DNA from: JAZGER01 sp036480335
GTDB lineage: Bacteria; Pseudomonadota; Gammaproteobacteria; DSM-19610
Length of the DNA stretch: 44,024 nucleotides
Assembly: GCA_036480335.1 (NCBI GenBank)
Contig: JAZGGH010000137.1
Location: forward strand, 1 to 44,024
Direction of reading: 5' to 3'
The notes under the pieces were generated by a model. It did not search any database, had not been told where the DNA came from, and saw only the letters and a program-made list of their open reading frames with translations. Position numbers and translations under genes: made by a program. This document shows, piece after piece, positions 33,840-42,300 of this stretch (its first letter is position 1; every line of letters starts with the position of its first letter).

Positions 33840-33938
33840 ATGGCGAATCGCGCAAGCGTGCTCAAGATCTATCTGAGCGGTTCTTACAAAATGATGATGG
33901 ATAACAAGGAGCCTGATGGCCGCTTACGCGGCCTTTAG
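33840..33938 (+). CDS. Small ORF of 32 aa in frame with the next gene
   Basis: ATG 33840 encodes MANRASVLKIYLSGSYKMMM and a short tail ending GRLRGL before TAG 33936-33938. The reading frame continues, after this TAG, straight into the HNH-like protein. It could be a leader peptide or the true N-terminus of that gene after a nonsense mutation. Confidence 0.3.
   Translation: MANRASVLKIYLSGSYKMMMDNKEPDGRLRGL
33918..33936 (+). terminator. Terminator-like hairpin ahead of the HNH-like gene
   Basis: GGCCGC (33918-33923), loop TTAC, GCGGCC (33928-33933), then TTT. The stem is short and the T-run minimal, so termination is likely partial. Confidence 0.45.
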
Positions 33939-33944
33939 TGCCAG

Positions 33945-34574
33945 TTGATTAGTGTTTTTGATGTTGATGAAGGACGACCTTTGAAACCGAGTATTAGTTC
34001 TGATGTGGTCGAAGTCCCCTGGCGGTCGTTTAAAGCCTTTGTACAGCTTTATGACAGTAACAGTTTACAAAGAGCCCCTGTTTTAGCGACATTGGCCTCT
34101 GAGGCGGGTGCAAGAACACGTGAGCCGTTGTTGATGCACGGGTTGATTCGTTTGTGCGGTGATGGGCAGTATGTGGTGCAAAGAGGCGTTCCTTACGGCA
34201 GGGAAGGGCGTGAGGCTGTAAAACCTGTCGTAAAGCCTCATGCGCGCTCTGTGGGCGGCATAGCGTGGGTGTATACGCAGGGGCGATGTGCGTATTGCGG
34301 AACGAGTTTGACCTTTTTCTCACAATTGGTGTTAACTCAGGTTGATCATCACAGTCCAGTGATGCATTGCTGTCGATCTTGTCATGCAACACGCGGTGGT
34401 CGATCGCTCGAAGAGTACCGTCAGCATATTGAAATGCAGGCACTTGAAAAGCGTGATGGTGTGCGATTTACCTCAAGTCAACTGGTCTATCTGGACACGC
34501 TCGGGGTATCGCTCGATATTCCCAAAGAGGTTTTTTGGTTTGAAAGACTACAAAAGAGCCAGGCGACTCTATGA
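33945..34574 (+). CDS. HNH-endonuclease-like protein
   Basis: A 209-aa protein (TTG 33945; start uncertain, a GTG at about 34005 is possible). The second half holds an HNH/zinc-ribbon pattern: CAYCG (about 114-118), the QVDHHSPV catalytic-like His region (about 130-137), and CCRSCHATRGGRSLEEYR (about 141-158). HNH nucleases often read C-x2-C, (D/N)H..P, C-x2-C..R. The N-terminal part is not recognised. A role as a nuclease of the element or a defence or homing factor is inferred. The stop overlaps the next start by ATGA. Confidence 0.6.
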   Translation: MISVFDVDEGRPLKPSISSDVVEVPWRSFKAFVQLYDSNSLQRAPVLATLASEAGARTREPLLMHGLIRLCGDGQYVVQRGVPYGREGREAVKPVVKPHARSVGGIAWVYTQGRCAYCGTSLTFFSQLVLTQVDHHSPVMHCCRSCHATRGGRSLEEYRQHIEMQALEKRDGVRFTSSQLVYLDTLGVSLDIPKEVFWFERLQKSQATL

Positions 34575-34780
34575 TAGACGGTAAAGAGATTGTTTTAACG
34601 TATCTCATCAAATCAGGATATGACGGTTTGTATTGTGATGCTTGTCATTGCAGTGTGGACGATTTAATGCCGTGCAAAAGTCTTGGTTCATTGAACTGTC
34701 AACCATATTGTATTGAACGAGAGGAAAGTGATGGCGAGAGAAGTATCCAGCAAAGAGCCCTGGTGGGAGAAACCACCTGA
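34571..34780 (+). CDS. Small cysteine-rich protein
   Basis: A 69-aa ORF beginning in the stop of the HNH-like gene (ATGA). It has Cys at several positions (YCDACHCSVDDLMPCKSLGS, then CQPYC), so a zinc-binding knuckle is possible. Its last 50 bp overlap the next gene. Family unknown; translational coupling to the HNH-like gene is the main support. Confidence 0.45.
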   Translation: MIDGKEIVLTYLIKSGYDGLYCDACHCSVDDLMPCKSLGSLNCQPYCIEREESDGERSIQQRALVGETT

Positions 34781-34994
34781 ACCCGGACAGACCGATGAGG
34801 ACCTTGTCTGGGGTTGGTTAACGGTCTATTCGGATGGTGGGGTGGTGTTCGATACCACGAACCCACCGACCAACGAAGAAATACTTCATCGGTCTGGGTG
34901 TCGAAATACCGCGATGGACAACATACCTGACTCTGTTGAGTTGATTGATGGGATAGAGAATGCCGTTTTGCCAAACACCGATGCTAACCCGTAA
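34731..34994 (+). CDS. Small hypothetical protein
   Basis: From ATG 34731, with GAGAGG 6 nt upstream, the product is 87 aa: acidic and rich in Trp near the start (EPWWEKPPEPG, VWGWLTVYSDGGVVF). There is no signal peptide or family that I recognise. The RBS and codon pattern make it likely real. Confidence 0.55.
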   Translation: MAREVSSKEPWWEKPPEPGQTDEDLVWGWLTVYSDGGVVFDTTNPPTNEEILHRSGCRNTAMDNIPDSVELIDGIENAVLPNTDANP

Positions 34995-35076
34995 TGGGGC
35001 AATGATTGAGTCAATCGTGAGTTGTCACTGACTACACAATAAAGGTTTTGAAAATATGAAAGCGCGAGGAGTTGAG

Positions 35077-35637
35077 ATGAATACAGGTAAACGATGTGCC
35101 CGATTACTCATGCCGGTGGTATGGATCGCTGCGGTGTCTCTGGTGTCAGGTTGTCACTGGAGTGATTTTGTCACCATCAAATCAGGAACAGGTAAAACGT
35201 GGCCAAGAAAAACAACCACCACAAAAACAACGCCAAACCAAACAACGACGAAAACGGCACAAAAAAGGCGTGTTATCGATTTTGAAATGGAATACCCCGT
35301 TGATGTCGATACCGCGTATAAACGATTAAAGGTTGAATTTGGCATGCGTAATCTTGAAGAAATTCTCCGGGCAGAAGCAGGGTCCACCTTTCAAACTGGA
35401 ATGCTTAAAGATGGCAAGATAGGGCGTTTCCGGCATGTAACGCTGCCTGGCACATCGTATTTTATACGTGATTTAGGTTGGCCAGAGCGTGAAGCCATTG
35501 TTACCTTCAAACTAGAGCGTAAAGGCAAAAAAAATACAGCAATTAAAGCGTTTGCGAACACGACGAATGTTGCTAAACCGGCAGAATTTGAGAGCAACTT
35601 TAAAACCCGTGTGATTAAGGCACTGAAAGGTGATTGA
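35077..35637 (+). CDS. Putative lipoprotein
   Basis: From ATG 35077 (GAGGAG at 35066-35071) the 186-aa product has a type II signal peptide with lipobox LVSGC, so Cys26 is the lipidated residue. A Thr/Lys/Gln-rich linker (about 40-65, encoded by A/C-rich repeats) is followed by a globular part with EYPVDVDTAYKRLKVEFGMR. It is probably a periplasm-facing lipoprotein, perhaps part of the conjugation apparatus; no family is recognised. The next gene starts inside its stop region. Confidence 0.7.
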   Translation: MNTGKRCARLLMPVVWIAAVSLVSGCHWSDFVTIKSGTGKTWPRKTTTTKTTPNQTTTKTAQKRRVIDFEMEYPVDVDTAYKRLKVEFGMRNLEEILRAEAGSTFQTGMLKDGKIGRFRHVTLPGTSYFIRDLGWPEREAIVTFKLERKGKKNTAIKAFANTTNVAKPAEFESNFKTRVIKALKGD

Positions 35638-36121
35638 AATAGATAGTCAATATGAGGCATTTCAAGACGAATCAGCTAAAGTCATATTCTTTGCATTCAT
35701 TTTTTCATTAGTCACTATGGTAGCAGCTACGGGTTTTGCCGTTGTTATGCAAAATCATATTGTGAAGAATAATACGAATAGCTCGTTATTAGGGACGAGC
35801 GCCAGATCAATAACAATGGTGGTTGAATATCTATTTTGTGAGTCACCGGATGATACACTTATGATGAGTGATTATAAATGTGTTTCCCTTATCAAGGATG
35901 TTTCTGACGACAAAATGGATATTTCATTAGAGTTTAATAATAACCGCAATAATGCAATTAGAACCTTTCTTCTGCTCTATATCTTTGGATTCATAATGGG
36001 TTTGTTTGCTATGAAGTTTTTAATGATGGATCGTCAGTTTAAGAGACTATCGAAAGATTATCAAAAAATCCGAGCGATGGTTTATACAGAGCCCACTAAG
36101 CGCGCAGGGGAGGGGTTATGA
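35630..36121 (+). CDS. Two-TM inner-membrane protein of unknown function
   Basis: A 163-aa protein with a hydrophobic segment near 20-42 (VIFFAFIFSLVTMVAATGFA), a soluble loop with two Cys (about 45-110) and a second TM (about 112-132, FLLLYIFGFIMGLFAMKFLM). A basic C-terminal tail would be cytoplasmic. It starts at GTG 35630, overlapping the lipoprotein gene by 8 bp, and overlaps the next gene by ATGA. It may act with the lipoprotein. Confidence 0.65.
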   Translation: MIEIDSQYEAFQDESAKVIFFAFIFSLVTMVAATGFAVVMQNHIVKNNTNSSLLGTSARSITMVVEYLFCESPDDTLMMSDYKCVSLIKDVSDDKMDISLEFNNNRNNAIRTFLLLYIFGFIMGLFAMKFLMMDRQFKRLSKDYQKIRAMVYTEPTKRAGEGL

Positions 36122-36624
36122 GCAAAGCAGGGGGCAGGCAAGTGAATTCCTACATGTCGTTAGTTTTCGTTACACTCAGTGGTTTTTTTAAAATTGCTAT
36201 TGTTTATCCAGGTGCGTTGTTCGGCTTATTGTTAACATCAATATTATTGGTCAATGGAGGCAGTGTTGAAAAGATCATTAGCCAGCATTTAACGGACATG
36301 CAAACTGTTTTTGCTGATACAGATACAGGCATGATGCAGGTAGTGACATGTAATGATAAGTATACAACCGAAACTGATATACCCATACCCCCGATATCTG
36401 AATGCCAATCACCTGTCCACTCCGTTGTACCCATATCGGATGTCACAGATAAAACAGCCACGATGCTGCTCTTAATCTATATTGTCTTTGTCCTATCGAG
36501 CGGTGTATATTTTGGCTTTGATATTTATGGGCGTCATAATAATAACGCTACAATATTCGTTACCCACGCTAAACCGCTTTCGCTGCCCGATATAGGTAAA
36601 GGTAATGATGGGCTACCAGAATAA
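36118..36624 (+). CDS. Two-TM inner-membrane protein, same layout as its neighbour
   Basis: A 168-aa protein with a TM near 25-45 (AIVYPGALFGLLLTSILLV), a loop of about 70 residues containing two Cys, and a second TM near 122-142 (TMLLLIYIVFVLSSGVYFGF). The same TM-loop-TM plan and size as the preceding gene, though sequences diverge, suggests an old duplication or a pair forming a complex. Function unknown. Confidence 0.65.
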   Translation: MSKAGGRQVNSYMSLVFVTLSGFFKIAIVYPGALFGLLLTSILLVNGGSVEKIISQHLTDMQTVFADTDTGMMQVVTCNDKYTTETDIPIPPISECQSPVHSVVPISDVTDKTATMLLLIYIVFVLSSGVYFGFDIYGRHNNNATIFVTHAKPLSLPDIGKGNDGLPE

Positions 36625-36633
36625 GCACTGGAC

Positions 36634-37239
36634 ATGAGCGACTCATTTAAATTTGTAAGACCTGATGGGTCGTTCCTGCTGCTGGAGTCGATGCCTCAGT
36701 GTCGTGAGGATGTCATGAATGTGGTTCACCATGCAGCGCGTGGCCCTGGGCTCTATACATTTGTGCGTGATTTATTGGATCCTGATTGCGGTGAGATCGA
36801 GGTCTGCGAGATCACTGTTTCAGTGTATCCCGATGGAGAATCTGGAATTGTTGGGCTGATTGGAGGGGGTGAGATATTGGCGGCCCCTCGCGATATCATT
36901 CTTTATCTCCGGTCTATGGCTAGCACGGCCAGCGGAACGGTGAGTTGTTTATGGCTCAATATCTATGACGACGACCCTGATTTCGAACACAACAGAGTTT
37001 GGCTGTGTGCAGAAAAGTCTTCTGGTGAGCGTTTGGCTGAATTTTCGCTTGAGGTGTGTGATCGACTCATTTTGCAGAATGAGTCAGAGTCGTCGAGTGC
37101 GTCGATTTTCGTCTGCGGCCTTCCATCCTTACGTTCTGTCTTTCGGTTTGTCTCTATTGCGTGTGTGTTTTTCCAATGCGAAGATGTGCGCGTGCGGTCG
37201 CTCCCACTGAGTTCTGAGTCAGGCGATTGGTTTTCTTAG
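36634..37239 (+). CDS. Hypothetical cytoplasmic protein
   Basis: A 201-aa protein starting 10 nt after the previous gene. It has no signal peptide. The first half is acidic and beta-rich (FKFVRPDGSFLLLESM; EIEVCEITVSVYPDGESGIV), and the last 50 residues are Ser/Cys/Phe-rich and may be less constrained. No family recognised. Its last 21 bp overlap the convergent gene on the minus strand. Confidence 0.5.
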   Translation: MSDSFKFVRPDGSFLLLESMPQCREDVMNVVHHAARGPGLYTFVRDLLDPDCGEIEVCEITVSVYPDGESGIVGLIGGGEILAAPRDIILYLRSMASTASGTVSCLWLNIYDDDPDFEHNRVWLCAEKSSGERLAEFSLEVCDRLILQNESESSSASIFVCGLPSLRSVFRFVSIACVFFQCEDVRVRSLPLSSESGDWFS

Positions 37240-38196
37240 CTTATGCAGGTAAAGATGATCAGTCTGCGACAGGTGTGTACGATAAACGCCATCATTGCAG
37301 AGGGATATGGTCCCATAAGCGAACCAGCGAACCTCCAAGGTTTGGGTAGTCGCTTTTTCCAGCTGCTTAATCAGAAGGCGTTGGGATCCAATTGGTTCAT
37401 CATTCAATGTGATACGGATCGTTATTTCTACTGGGTAGTACTGTGTTTTTTCATTTATCGTATGCTCGATCATGGTGTTCGGTATAATCTGGTATTCTGC
37501 ATAGTTGGGCGTGTATCTGTTACAGGTTACCTGGCCCCATCCATGAAATATTCGAGGTTTAGATGGTGGTGGAAACCGCATGTTTCGGATGGCGCTGTGG
37601 TATGTGAGGGTGTAACTTTCATACAGAGTGAGATGGCTTGTTTTGAGCAGAGTAGTCGCCCACTTTCGACGCTCTTCTTCGCTCCATTTGTTCGCCTTCT
37701 GTTGTTTATACGATTCCTTAAATACATCAAGAAATGCAGTTGCGATAGAGCGTATCAGGGATGTTTTGTATATCGCCGGTCCGAGTCGGTTTGCTGCCTC
37801 TTGCCTGCGCTGGTCTATTTCATTTTCGTTTGGTTTCCTTCGTTTTTCTTGAAGATTGTCGACCCGAATACTTACTACTGTGGTTCGCCTTGGGATGAGT
37901 GCTTCGGGAAGGTGAAACTCACGTTTCTCGACATGACGCTTGGCAGGTTTTACCTCTTTTATTCGTGTTCGCTTAGGGGATCCATCGCATCCGTAGCGGT
38001 GTGCTTCTTTGCTAATCCTGAAATGCGGGCTTCGCGCGAGCTCCTCAATTTTGTACAAGTTTACTGGTATCAAAGGAATATCACAGAACGGACACAGAAA
38101 AACCTTAAATTTGATATTTTGGTCAAGAGAGAGTTCACGGTATTCGTATGCCGTTCTTTCCTCAATATCCCCATTACCAATCGCCCACTCAGACAT
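37219..38196 (-). CDS. Hypothetical zinc-ribbon-type accessory protein
   Basis: A 325-aa protein, the only complete minus-strand gene within the element part of the window. Near the N-terminus it has LCPFCDIPLIPV followed by HFRISKEAHRYGCDG, spaced like the N-terminal zinc-ribbon of CoiA-like proteins (CPxC, then HF.H...C). The middle is Arg/Lys/Glu-rich and helical, and the C-terminal half is beta-rich. The opposite strand also holds a 326-codon open frame (37243-38223), but it is rich in Phe/Cys and looks like a shadow. Function unknown; nuclease-associated proteins often carry such ribbons. Confidence 0.65.
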   Translation of the reverse strand: MSEWAIGNGDIEERTAYEYRELSLDQNIKFKVFLCPFCDIPLIPVNLYKIEELARSPHFRISKEAHRYGCDGSPKRTRIKEVKPAKRHVEKREFHLPEALIPRRTTVVSIRVDNLQEKRRKPNENEIDQRRQEAANRLGPAIYKTSLIRSIATAFLDVFKESYKQQKANKWSEEERRKWATTLLKTSHLTLYESYTLTYHSAIRNMRFPPPSKPRIFHGWGQVTCNRYTPNYAEYQIIPNTMIEHTINEKTQYYPVEITIRITLNDEPIGSQRLLIKQLEKATTQTLEVRWFAYGTISLCNDGVYRTHLSQTDHLYLHKLRKPIA

Positions 38197-38478
38197 ACCA
38201 TTCTCGCTCGTTGTAATTCATAGATGCAAATATTTTACTTATTGCAGTTTGGCATGGTGGGTTCTGGTTGTGAAATAGTTCAATTATTGTTTTGTCAGAG
38301 TTTCTAATAAGTAGATATAACAATATGATTATCCAGGATATATTTCTAGGATGTATTTTACATAAATAATATTGAAGAGAATAAAAAATTGTATTTATGA
38401 ATGATATAGAGATGTCACAGGTAAAAATGATGATGCGCTACCAGATTAAGCACAGGTCAATAGTAGGTAACCTGGCAG
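38197..38478. other. Intergenic region without genes
   Basis: About 280 bp of AT-rich sequence between the divergent minus-strand gene and the small gene at 38491. It should hold promoters for both directions, but I found no clear consensus pair, hairpin or repeat. Confidence 0.5.
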
Positions 38479-38490
38479 GTGGACGGTAAT

Positions 38491-38841
38491 GTGAATAAAG
38501 TATGGAAATTGGGTCGTCGTATAAGCAGCCAATCCCCGGATCTATATGTCTGGTATCAGATCGGTTTGAGTGACTATGATCAGGTATATATCAACCCAAA
38601 CACTCAGGCAGTCACTGACGATCAGTCTTGTGCAAAAATCAGTAATCGGCAGACAGCGATGGAGTACGCTGAACGTAGTCAGGCATTTTTTGGAGATTAC
38701 GCCTGTCATCTGCGCTTAGAGGTTCATATGTGGGCATGCGCAAAAGCCGATGAAGCCACGAAAAAGCAAGTTGTTCGTGATACGGCGATCGTGGAGTATC
38801 GCCTTAAGACAGGTAAATTATTTTCACCTGTTCAGATTTAA
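38491..38841 (+). CDS. Small hypothetical protein
   Basis: A 116-aa product from GTG 38491, behind GGTGG (38479-38483); a GTG at 38479 would add four codons. It contains aromatic-rich strands (SPDLYVWYQIGLSDYDQVY) and a helical second half (NRQTAMEYAERSQAFFGDYA). It resembles small uncharacterised proteins of integrative elements; no named family. Confidence 0.55.
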   Translation: MNKVWKLGRRISSQSPDLYVWYQIGLSDYDQVYINPNTQAVTDDQSCAKISNRQTAMEYAERSQAFFGDYACHLRLEVHMWACAKADEATKKQVVRDTAIVEYRLKTGKLFSPVQI

Positions 38842-38853
38842 AAAGAACCGACG

Positions 38854-38976
38854 ATGCAATCTGGTTTCATGCTAGTCACTATTATACCGCTGCTGAATAT
38901 TTTAGTGTTATTCACGGCGATTTCCATTTTTTACATTCGCGTTTTTTTACACAGAAAGAAACCCGAAAGAAGTTGA
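38854..38976 (+). CDS. 40-aa single-TM protein
   Basis: ATG 38854 encodes a 40-aa protein with one long hydrophobic helix (MLVTIIPLLNILVLFTAISI) and a basic tail HRKKPERS, giving N-out or signal-anchor topology. The stop overlaps the next start (TTGA). Small, but the amphipathic design and coupling make it plausible. Confidence 0.45.
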   Translation: MQSGFMLVTIIPLLNILVLFTAISIFYIRVFLHRKKPERS

Positions 38977-39173
38977 GTTCAGGTCCGCAGGTAATACTAT
39001 TGAGATCCAAATCAACGGTAAAAACTGATCGGGGCATTTATCAAGTAAGCGGGGCAGTTTCAGCAGAACTTGGCGATAGTACTAAACTACGTTCGTATAA
39101 TGAAAGTATTGGTCGATCGAAATACAGGCCACATTTTGCGTTAATTCAGCAATCAAGGATGGCTGTTATTTAA
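38973..39173 (+). CDS. 66-aa hypothetical protein
   Basis: Starts at TTG 38973, overlapping the TM protein's stop. The 66-aa sequence is Ser- and Lys/Arg-rich with likely beta strands (TDRGIYQVSGAVSAEL). No family recognised. Downstream, 39174-39395 holds the palindromes and presumably the promoter of the pilY1-like operon. Confidence 0.4.
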   Translation: MSSGPQVILLRSKSTVKTDRGIYQVSGAVSAELGDSTKLRSYNESIGRSKYRPHFALIQQSRMAVI

Positions 39174-39275
39174 TTGAATAATCGCTTTCTAAGGGCGCAA
39201 AAAATTGTGATCATAAGCCCATCCACGACATATTTTTTGTTTATCGTTAGTATCTATACAATAACTACAAAAAAG

Positions 39276-39303
39276 TTATGCAATAACTATAGTTATTGCA
39301 TAA
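39276..39303. promoter_or_regulatory. 28-bp perfect palindrome upstream of the pilY1-like gene (operator candidate)
   Basis: TTATGCAATAACTA (39276-39289) is followed directly by its reverse complement. A further half-site (ACAATAACTA) lies just upstream at about 39258-39267. A perfect palindrome with no spacer is typical of an operator for a dimeric repressor. The HTH protein encoded at 43034 in the same operon is a candidate binder (inference). Confidence 0.6.
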
Positions 39304-39353
39304 ATACAAGTTAAGAAACGAAATAAAGCGACGATAAAGCAGTAGCTGAACAA

Positions 39354-39369
39354 ACTGTATATATACAGT
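39354..39369. promoter_or_regulatory. Second palindrome 27 bp before the pilY1-like start
   Basis: ACTGTATATATACAGT is a perfect 16-bp palindrome. It resembles a LexA box but has CTGT-N6-ACAG, not N8. It overlaps or lies near the expected promoter or leader of the operon. Confidence 0.5.
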
Positions 39370-39395
39370 CATGATATTACTGACAGGGAGCTTTA

Positions 39396-42300
39396 GTGCG
39401 AAAATTATTGTGTTTGATACAGGTCGACCTACCGTTATTTCTGGTTGTGATTCTGGTGAGTGGCAATGGATTCGCCAGCACCAATCTGGCATTAACCGGT
39501 ACCGCCACTCAATCATCGACCGCTTTCTCTGGCGCCCCTGAACGGGCCATTGATGGCAATACGTCCGGGGTGTACTCAGACGGATCTGTTACACATACAA
39601 GTCAGGAAAGTAAACCCTACTGGGATCTGGATTTAGGCAGTATCGTTAATATCGATACGATCAAAATCTACAATCGGACAGATGGCTGTTGTTCTCATCG
39701 ACTGAAGAATTTCTACGTGTTTGTATCTGATGTCCCATTCGTCGATACCAATCATGACCATGTGCGTGATCAATCGGGCGTCCAGTCAACGTTGTATTCA
39801 GGCACAGCACCTGCGCAACTTGATTTTCCCATTAATCGGACAGGGCGTTATGTGCGCATTCATCATAAGGGCAGCAATAATTTCCTGTCACTGGCCGAAG
39901 TCCAGGTTATCGGGGATGATCAAAACCCGATGGCTGAACTGCCGCTGTCTGTGCAGGCCTCGGTCGATCCCAATGTGATGCTGCTAATTGATACGTCCGG
40001 CAGTATGCACAATGTGATTTGGCATGAAGACTATGACCCGACAACGACTTACGACAACTGGTTAGATTTTACCAGTGAGTATTCAAATTACAGTCCACCG
40101 TACAACACAACGACGCACAAAAATGCGCGTCTGAGTAATATCCGCCTGTATATGCTGAGCGAATGCAGTACCAATAATTATTTTTATGGCGTGCGCAACG
40201 GCATTGGAAAATGCATCAAACTGCCGGATCCGGTGGGCGATGAAAAAACAATCTATATCCGCAATTATCTCAATTATCTGTTTACAACCTACGATGATGA
40301 TGACGATCTGAGCACGGTTATCCCAAATGATTTGCGCATGGATGTGGCTATCGATGTATCAAAAGACATTGTCAACGAGACCAACGGTGTCCGTTTTGGC
40401 GTGTCTCGTTTTTTTGCGGGCTATGACGATGACGATAACAGCGGGCGAGGCGGGACGATCAGCCAGGGGTGTACCAACAATAAAAGCCTCGTCATCGATA
40501 AAATCGATACCTACGCGCCGGACAACAATACACCGCTCGCCGAAGCCTTTTATGAGATTACCCGCTATTTTCGGGGCATGAGTAGCTACTATCATACGAA
40601 TACGACCTATCAAAGCCCGATTGAGTATCGCTGTCAGAAGAACTTTGCGATTGTCTTAACAGACGGTCTGCCAACACGTGATCAGCAGTTTCCAGCTAAC
40701 GATCAGGATGATCCGAACGGTTTGCTACCCAACTGGGATGGACTCGCGCCGGCAACCGCCGATGTCATTACTCAAATTTATCCCCAGTATTCGGACGGTC
40801 ACGGTGCAGGCTTTGGTGGCCGCGAAGCGGAAACGCTTTATCTCGATGATATGGCCAAATTTGCTTACGATATTGATATGCGCAAAACAGGCAACGATGA
40901 GGAGGGCGAGAGCTTTAATGACCTCGATTTTCCTAAGCAGAACCTTGAAACGTATACGGTAGGCTTTTCGCTGAATGTGCAAATGTTACGTGATGCGGCA
41001 GAATACGGGCATGGCGCTTATTACTCAGCCAATAACGGCAATCAGTTACGAGCAGCATTACAATCGGCCATTAATGATGTCAAAAACAAAACATCGAACA
41101 CGGCCGCTCCCGTGGCCACGAGCAGTTTTAAGCTCTTTGGTGACACAAAACTTTTTCAATCGAGTTACAGCAGCGAAAACTGGACAGGGGATTTAAAAGC
41201 CTACGCGATTGATCCTGCGACGGGTGAGCCATCCAGCAATGCGAGCTGGTCTGCCAGCAATCGCATCCCGGCTGAAGGGACACGCCGTATTTTCACCTAT
41301 GATCCGGAGCATAACAGCAACACAGGGCACGGTGTTGTTTTCGCCTGGCCATCTGATCACACGAACCCAACCGGTACAGAGTTTGGACCCGCGATGATCG
41401 CAGCCTTACTGACCGGTGGGCCCGGTGGCAGTGATAATGCCGATTACGGTGAGGAGCTGATTGACTGGTTACGGGGCAGTACCGTAACCACGGATGACCA
41501 CAACCAGCATTTTCGGGTGCGCGATTCTATCCTCGGCGATATTGTCAATTCGCCACCGTATTACGCCGGTAAACAACACCTGCCTTTTGGGAAGTTTATT
41601 GGCGACGAAGGTTCCCGTTACCGAGACTATATCAACACAACGGCGTTTGCGAACAGGCCCGCTGTGCTTTATGCCGGGGCAAATGATGGCATGTTGCACG
41701 CTTTTCGTGCGGACACAGGTACCGAACTGTTTGCGTATGTACCCAATGCCATTTATCCCAAACTGCCGGCGCTCGCCGCAGCAAATTATCTCGACAATCA
41801 TCAATATTATGTGGACGGCAGGATGACCACCTTTCCCGCTTACATTGGTGGCGCCTGGACATCGGTGTTGGTGGGATCACCGGGTGCAGGCGGGCGTTCC
41901 GTGTTTGCCCTGGATGTGAGCGCACCGCAGTCGTTTAGCGCCAGCGACGTGCTCTGGGAGGTCACCGATGCGGATATCGGCTATATGCTCGGCAAACACA
42001 GTGTGGTCCGATTAAGCGACGGCAAATGGTATGCCGCCGTGGCTAACGGCTATTACAGCGATAACAAAACCGCCATGCTGTTATTGATTGACCTGGCCGA
42101 TGGCAGCATCACAAAAATCCCGACGAACAATGGGTCAAGCAGTAACCCAAATGGCCTGTCTTCTGCATCGGCGGTCGATCTGGATGGTGATCAGGTGGTT
42201 GATTTGCTTTACGGCGGGGATTATCGCGGCAATTTGTGGCGTTTTGATGTGCGCAATATGGCGGCATTAACTGCGGATAAGTTATTTACCGCCACAGCTC

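Noticed and set aside
34571..34780. Treating the cysteine-rich ORF as pure shadow
   Set aside because: It was kept at low confidence because it is coupled to the previous stop and has a metal-binding-like Cys pattern.
37243..38223. 326-codon plus-strand open frame
   Set aside because: Composition (very high Phe, Cys, Ser) and lack of a ribosome binding site mark it as the shadow of the minus-strand gene.
39354..39369. LexA/SOS box
   Set aside because: The CTGT and ACAG halves are separated by 6 bp instead of 8, so I treat it only as a palindrome.
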